64,000 bases of DNA. It comes from Climacteris rufus (taxonomy: Eukaryota > Chordata > Aves > Passeriformes > Climacteridae). Shown here piece by piece: positions 60,491 through 64,000 of the stretch. The notes under the pieces are model-generated. The model worked only from the letters and a program-made list of their open reading frames with translations. It was not told the DNA's origin and searched no databases. A program made the translations under genes and the position numbers. How positions within the stretch are numbered: position 1 is the first letter of the stretch; every line of letters starts with the position of its first letter. The stretch spans positions 25,225-89,224 of the forward strand of contig VZRZ01002248.1 in assembly GCA_013398175.1 (NCBI GenBank), read 5' to 3'.

Positions 60491-63378
60491 CTGTAATTAG
60501 GAAAATAAAAGATGTGAGAAGACAAAAGAAGTCTCTCATCTGAAGGTAAGTTATTTCCCAGTCCCTGCAAGCAGGATCACTGTGCACTCCACCAGCACCC
60601 ACACACAGAACTGTTTGATTCGTGCCCTGGAGAACGTCACAGGGCCCCGGCCGCCGTCAGTGGCAGGGAGCACATCAACAACTGGGACTTTCTGCCCATA
60701 AACAAAACCTCACCTCCTGCTGCAGCTGTGCAGTTGTGGGGCATCTGCATCTCATTCTCCAGAGGACACTCCCCACAAACATCTATTTCACACCCTCAGG
60801 CCACAGGTTCTTTCTTTGCACACAAACCACCAAGTAAAGAAAAAGCCCTGACCACGTGTCCAATCCCTCTAACGATTTGGATTTATTTCTTAAAAATACC
60901 CAAGCAGCTGTGTTCACAGGCTGCTGCTGGGGCTGTTTGTGTGTGACAGCTCTGTGCCCAGGTGCCCCCCAGAGCCCTGGGGCACACACCCTGTTTGCAT
61001 TGTAGTACAGCACCACGAGGTATCTGTTGCACACGTTGAACCCCGACAGGTGGTCGCAGGCGTTCTTGGCGTCGAAGATGTCCTCGTACACCACGTAGGC
61101 TGTTCCTCTGGTCTCAGGGGTGTTGCCACTGCAGGATCAGAGTTCAATAAAATGAACAAGAAATACTTTTAATAGTCAAACAGTTTGTTTATTTCACAGT
61201 GACTGAGATTAGATGAACTAATGCAACTTCACTAAAAAATAATGTATTTTTTCTAGATATTAAACTACGTCCCTGCTTTCCACACCTAACAGTTCAGAGC
61301 CAGAGACAACAGGCACGTGTGCTGCATTTCGCTCTGTACGGGAAATGCACCTCTCCACAACAACTATCAGAAGCTTTTACCAGGGCTGTCATCTGTCTGG
61401 AAATAATTTAAGTCCTTATTACAGCAATTAGCTTGTTTTATTTAATATTGCAAGACCCAGCTGTCAGTTAATGGCTGTCTGGATCAGATGTGTCCCTGGG
61501 AGGCAAGAGGGCTCCTGGCATATCACAAAGTCAATTTAAGAGAGTCAGAACTGCCCTGCTGGTGCAAGCCCACTGCAGAGGCACAGCCATCACCCCCGGA
61601 GCACCAATTCCACTCCCTGTGCCCAAGGGATGGGACACATGTCTGGGCAGATAACACTAATGGGCCTGGAGGGACTGCAGAGTTTACAGACCCCAAAGGT
61701 CTTGACTAAAAGGCAATTCTAGAGACTCAATAATCAGCACAATTGTCTCTGAGGAGCGCCTGAGAACTCCCCAGGAACAAACAGCATCACACATACCCAC
61801 ACTGGGATGTGTGCAGAAAGGAACAGGAGAATGGGATAAAGACTGCACCAAGCACAAAAGCCATTACAAAGGGGCTTACACATGATGCCTGGTCTCTGGT
61901 GATGCTGGGATTTCTGTGGGAAGCAAGGTGAATCAGCAGCTCTGAACAAACCAGTGGAAAGCCCCTGGTATGTCCCAGTCCTTTGTGTCCCACTGTCACG
62001 CTGCTCCAGTCCACATCTTCCTTTATCCCATCAGCAAAGAATTCCACCCATTTAGGCAGGCAGTGTTTATGCTGCCCCTTGCTCCTTCAGCCACCTCTCC
62101 AGCCACGTCTGCTGTGCTTCCCTGCAGGAGAAGGGTCTGTCCAGCTGCACAGCCCAGCACAGCCCAGCAGCACGTGGCCCCTCCACGTCCTTCTCTACTT
62201 ACTGAGGGCAACTCTGTCCAACATTGTGCTCCACACAATGAACAGTCAAACAGGCTGCCCAGAGAAGCTGGGGTGCCCCATCCCTGGAAGAGCTCAGGGC
62301 CAGGCTGGATCGGAGGTGTCCCTGCCCATGGCAGAGGGTGGAACACGATGAGCTTTAAGGCCCCTGCCAACCCAAACCCTCCAATGCTGATCAAAGCTCA
62401 GGTCTTCAACATTTGAACTAGCCAGGGGAAGAACCTCAGAGTTGCTGTAGACATGTACAGTCTCCAAATTTAGAACAGTCACAGTCAGATCTCCACTATC
62501 CAGAGCCCGTATGGCCCGAGGGCATCCTGTCTCTGGCACACAGAGGTTGCTGCTGCTATTTGTTTCTTATTCACAGGTCCAGGAAGAGCAACATCCCTGT
62601 TTTCCCACTGTTTAAGTATCGGATATTCATTAAACAGGAAAACTCTTCGAGTTCAATTGCTGCCTTTATTTTTATCTCAAGTCGAGGTAAAACTACAGCT
62701 GTATTTGAAACTTAAGTGAATGAATCTCTCATGTTTTATCAACTTCCACAAGTTCACGTCAGATTTGAGCTCCTTCCCCCCATCTCCCGATAAAACCGAT
62801 TTCTAACAAATTCAGACGTAAAAGCATCATCACATCGCCTTCTGGCACTCGGGGTGCTGCCACAGGGCACGGAACCCTTCCAGCTGTGAAACCCAGCTGT
62901 CACCGCTGCGGCAAGAACAGACTCTGGAGCACCTGAAACCCTTCACGTTTCACAGGAATTTGGAATACTCACACTCTGATCTGCCGGATGGGCCCGTACT
63001 TCCCAAAAATGTCGTACATCTCCTCGGCCGTGATTTTGTACGGCAGGTTCCTGATGTACAGAATCCGGTTGACCTCCGGTGGGAGCCGGATCTGATGGGG
63101 GAAGGATAAGCCAGTGTTAGAGCCAGAGCACGTACTGCAAACCTTAAACCCAGCAGCCTACGAGCTAAATCGCGGAATCACTGAACCACGGAATGGCTGG
63201 GGCCGAAAGGGGCCTTAAACACCACCCAATGCCAGCCCCCTGCCGCGTTCCCGTCAGACGAGCGGGATGCGCGGAGCGGGACGGGGCCAGAGCCCAGCCC
63301 GGCCCGGGGGCTGCGGCGGGGCGGGACGGGGCAGCGCAGCGCACTCACGTTGGCTCGTTTGGCCGCTTGCATCGCCAT
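60401..63378 (-). CDS. SF3B6: SF3B6 (SF3b14a/p14), complete coding region
   Basis: RNA-binding subunit of the SF3b complex in the U2 and U12 snRNPs. In the nucleus it binds the SF3B1 N-terminal region and contacts the branch-point adenosine during pre-mRNA splicing. Four exons on - (63378-63349, 63091-62973, 61128-60990, 60490-60401) join in frame to 125 codons, the exact family length. A single RRM spans about residues 19-95. RNP2 is ILYIRNLP with Tyr22, the residue known to cross-link to the branch adenosine, and RNP1 is RGTAYVVY. A Lys-rich C-terminal helix follows, ending in YGINTDPPK. As far as I recall the human sequence, this one is identical. The start ATG lies in a perfect Kozak context (GCCGCCATGG), with a second in-frame ATG two codons on. 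The promoter side is a CpG island carrying a 42-bp E-box repeat array. The gene is convergent with FKBP1B. Confidence 0.99.
60990..61128 (-). CDS. SF3B6: SF3B6 coding exon 3
   Basis: 139 bp. The acceptor is CCTGCAG and the donor GTGTGT. It supplies the last base of the Val50 codon and residues 51-96, covering RNP1 (RGTAYVVY) and the second half of the RRM up to NANR. Confidence 0.98.
62251..62390 (+). mobile_element. CR1 LINE 3' fragment in SF3B6 intron 2
   Basis: Sense CR1 end: 'caggctgcccagagaagctg', 'gggtgccccatccctggaag', 'caggctggatcggaggtgtc' and 'aaggcccctgccaacccaaa'. It lies inside the 1,844-bp SF3B6 intron 2, antisense to SF3B6. Confidence 0.9.
62973..63091 (-). CDS. SF3B6: SF3B6 coding exon 2
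   Basis: 119 bp. The acceptor is CCCCCATCAG and the donor GTGAGT. It encodes Ile11 to Arg49 and the first two bases of Val50, including RNP2 with Tyr22. Confidence 0.98.
63173..63245 (-). mobile_element. CR1 LINE terminus inside the 257-bp SF3B6 intron 1
   Basis: 'cggaatcactgaaccacgg', then 'aatggctggggccgaaaggg' and 'gccttaaacaccacccaatg' form a GC-shifted reverse-complement CR1 end. Intron 1 (63092-63348) is only 257 bp, so the fragment takes up more than a quarter of it. It lies on the same strand as SF3B6. Confidence 0.8.
63349..63378 (-). CDS. SF3B6: SF3B6 coding exon 1
   Basis: 30 coding bases ([10 protein letters not shown]) followed by the donor GTGAGT. The Kozak context GCCGCCATGG supports the first ATG. 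The intron falls between codons 10 and 11. Confidence 0.98.
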
Positions 63379-63483
63379 GGCGGCGGGCGGAAGGCGGGGG
63401 CCGCGGCCTGGGACAGAAACACGGGCGGGAAGGAGCCTGGAGCGGCGGGAGCGGCGGGGAGCGGGACGGAGCGGCGGGAGGCC

Positions 63484-63965
63484 CGGATGTGTCCCGGCGT
63501 GCACCGCGCGCCGCCCTCACGTGAAGCGGGTGTATCCCGGCGTGCACCGCGCGCCGCATTCACGTGAGCGGTTGTGTTCAGCCGTGCACGGCGCGCCGCC
63601 CTCCCGTGAGCGGGTGTATCCCGGCGTGCACCGCGCGCGGCTGTCACGTGAGCGGGTGTATCCCGGCGTGCACCGCGCGCGGCTGTCACGTGAGCGGGAG
63701 TATCCCGGCGTGCACCGCGCGCGGCTGTCACGTGAGCGGGGGTATCCCGGCGTGCACCGCGCGCGGCTGTCACGTGAGCGGGGGTATCCCGGCNCGCTCG
63801 GCTGTCGCGTGAGCGTGGGTATCCCGGCGTGCACCGCGCGCGGCTGTCACGTGAGCGGGGGGTATCCCGGCGTGCACCGCGCGCCGCCCTCACGTGAGCG
63901 GCTGTATCCCGGCGTGCACCGCGCGCCGCCCTCGCGGGAGCGGATGGGTGCCGGCGTGCGCCGCG
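63484..63965. repeat. 42-bp minisatellite with an E-box in most copies
   Basis: About twelve tandem copies of a 42-bp unit. The unit contains AGCGGGTGTATCCCGGCGTG, then CACCGCGCG and a CGGCTGTCACGTG or CCGCCCTCACGTG variant. CACGTG is exact in eight copies. Three others carry CCCGTG, CGCGTG or CGCGGG, and the outermost copy lacks it. Central copies are nearly identical and outer ones diverge, as expected for unequal exchange. One copy is shortened around the single N at 63794. Because 42 is a multiple of 3, repetitive 14-residue frames run through it on both strands; these are not genes. Confidence 0.93.
63794..63794. other. Single ambiguous base
   Basis: One N in the middle of the minisatellite, in a copy shortened by several bases. 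It suggests an assembly join or collapse, so the true copy number may differ. Confidence 0.9.
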
Positions 63966-64000
63966 CGGGAGGCGGCGGCACGCGAGCCCGGCCGGCCCTT

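Larger units (their letters stand above)
63200..64000 (-). promoter_or_regulatory. SF3B6: CpG island, SF3B6 promoter region
   Basis: CpG-dense sequence begins in intron 1, covers exon 1 and continues to the end of the window. The start codon lies inside it at 63378. No TATA box is visible close upstream, as usual for housekeeping CpG promoters. In human a second gene (FAM228B) starts head-to-head with SF3B6, so this island may be bidirectional. That partner would lie beyond 64000. Confidence 0.7.

Noticed and set aside
63345..63893. 182-codon repetitive frame and others in the last 600 bp
   Set aside because: The 42-bp repeat length is divisible by three, so the unit stays open in several frames on both strands; the 14-residue period reflects the DNA repeat.
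1..64000. tRNA, rRNA, CRISPR arrays and retroviral genes
   Set aside because: No tRNA arm pairs, no spaced direct-repeat array, and no gag, pol or env-like frames were seen.

Overview
This window is vertebrate genomic DNA, almost certainly from a bird. At least a dozen truncated chicken-repeat-1 (CR1) LINE 3' ends are scattered over both strands. Genes are split into short exons with GT-AG introns, CpG islands mark promoters, and the assembly contains a 500-base N gap plus one single N. Two protein genes are recognised with certainty. FKBP1B (FKBP12.6, calstabin-2) lies on the + strand and SF3B6 (SF3b14a/p14) on the - strand. They face each other tail to tail, as I recall for human 2p23.3, so local synteny appears conserved.

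Layout. Positions 1-12.6 kb are upstream, apparently intergenic, AT-rich DNA with one old CR1 copy and no coding exon I can defend. Positions 12.6-13.9 kb are a CpG island interrupted by the gap (13116-13615) and flanked by GC-rich tandem repeats. This is the expected FKBP1B promoter and first exon, and the initiator exon is not visible, so it probably lies in the gap. FKBP1B exon 2 is at 16639-16686, exon 3 at 52145-52257 and exon 4 at 54807-54935. Intron 2 is about 35.5 kb and holds many CR1 fragments, simple repeats and one possible terminal exon of an unidentified antisense gene (28830-29004, with an AATAAA downstream). The FKBP1B 3' UTR runs to roughly 55.5 kb. Positions 55.5-60.25 kb are the interval between the two 3' ends. 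SF3B6 occupies 63378 down to 60401 in four coding exons and is complete at 125 codons.

The last 0.8 kb is a second CpG island, upstream of and overlapping SF3B6 exon 1. It contains about twelve copies of a 42-bp minisatellite starting about 110 bp upstream of the SF3B6 start codon. Eight copies carry an exact CACGTG E-box. This promoter-embedded E-box array is the most unusual structure in the window. The two genes are not functionally coupled in any obvious way: FKBP12.6 is a peptidyl-prolyl isomerase that stabilises ryanodine receptors, and SF3B6 is a core U2 snRNP protein that contacts the branch-point adenosine.

No tRNA, rRNA, CRISPR, intact transposon or retroviral gene was seen. Most open frames in the window are chance or CR1-derived and are not listed.
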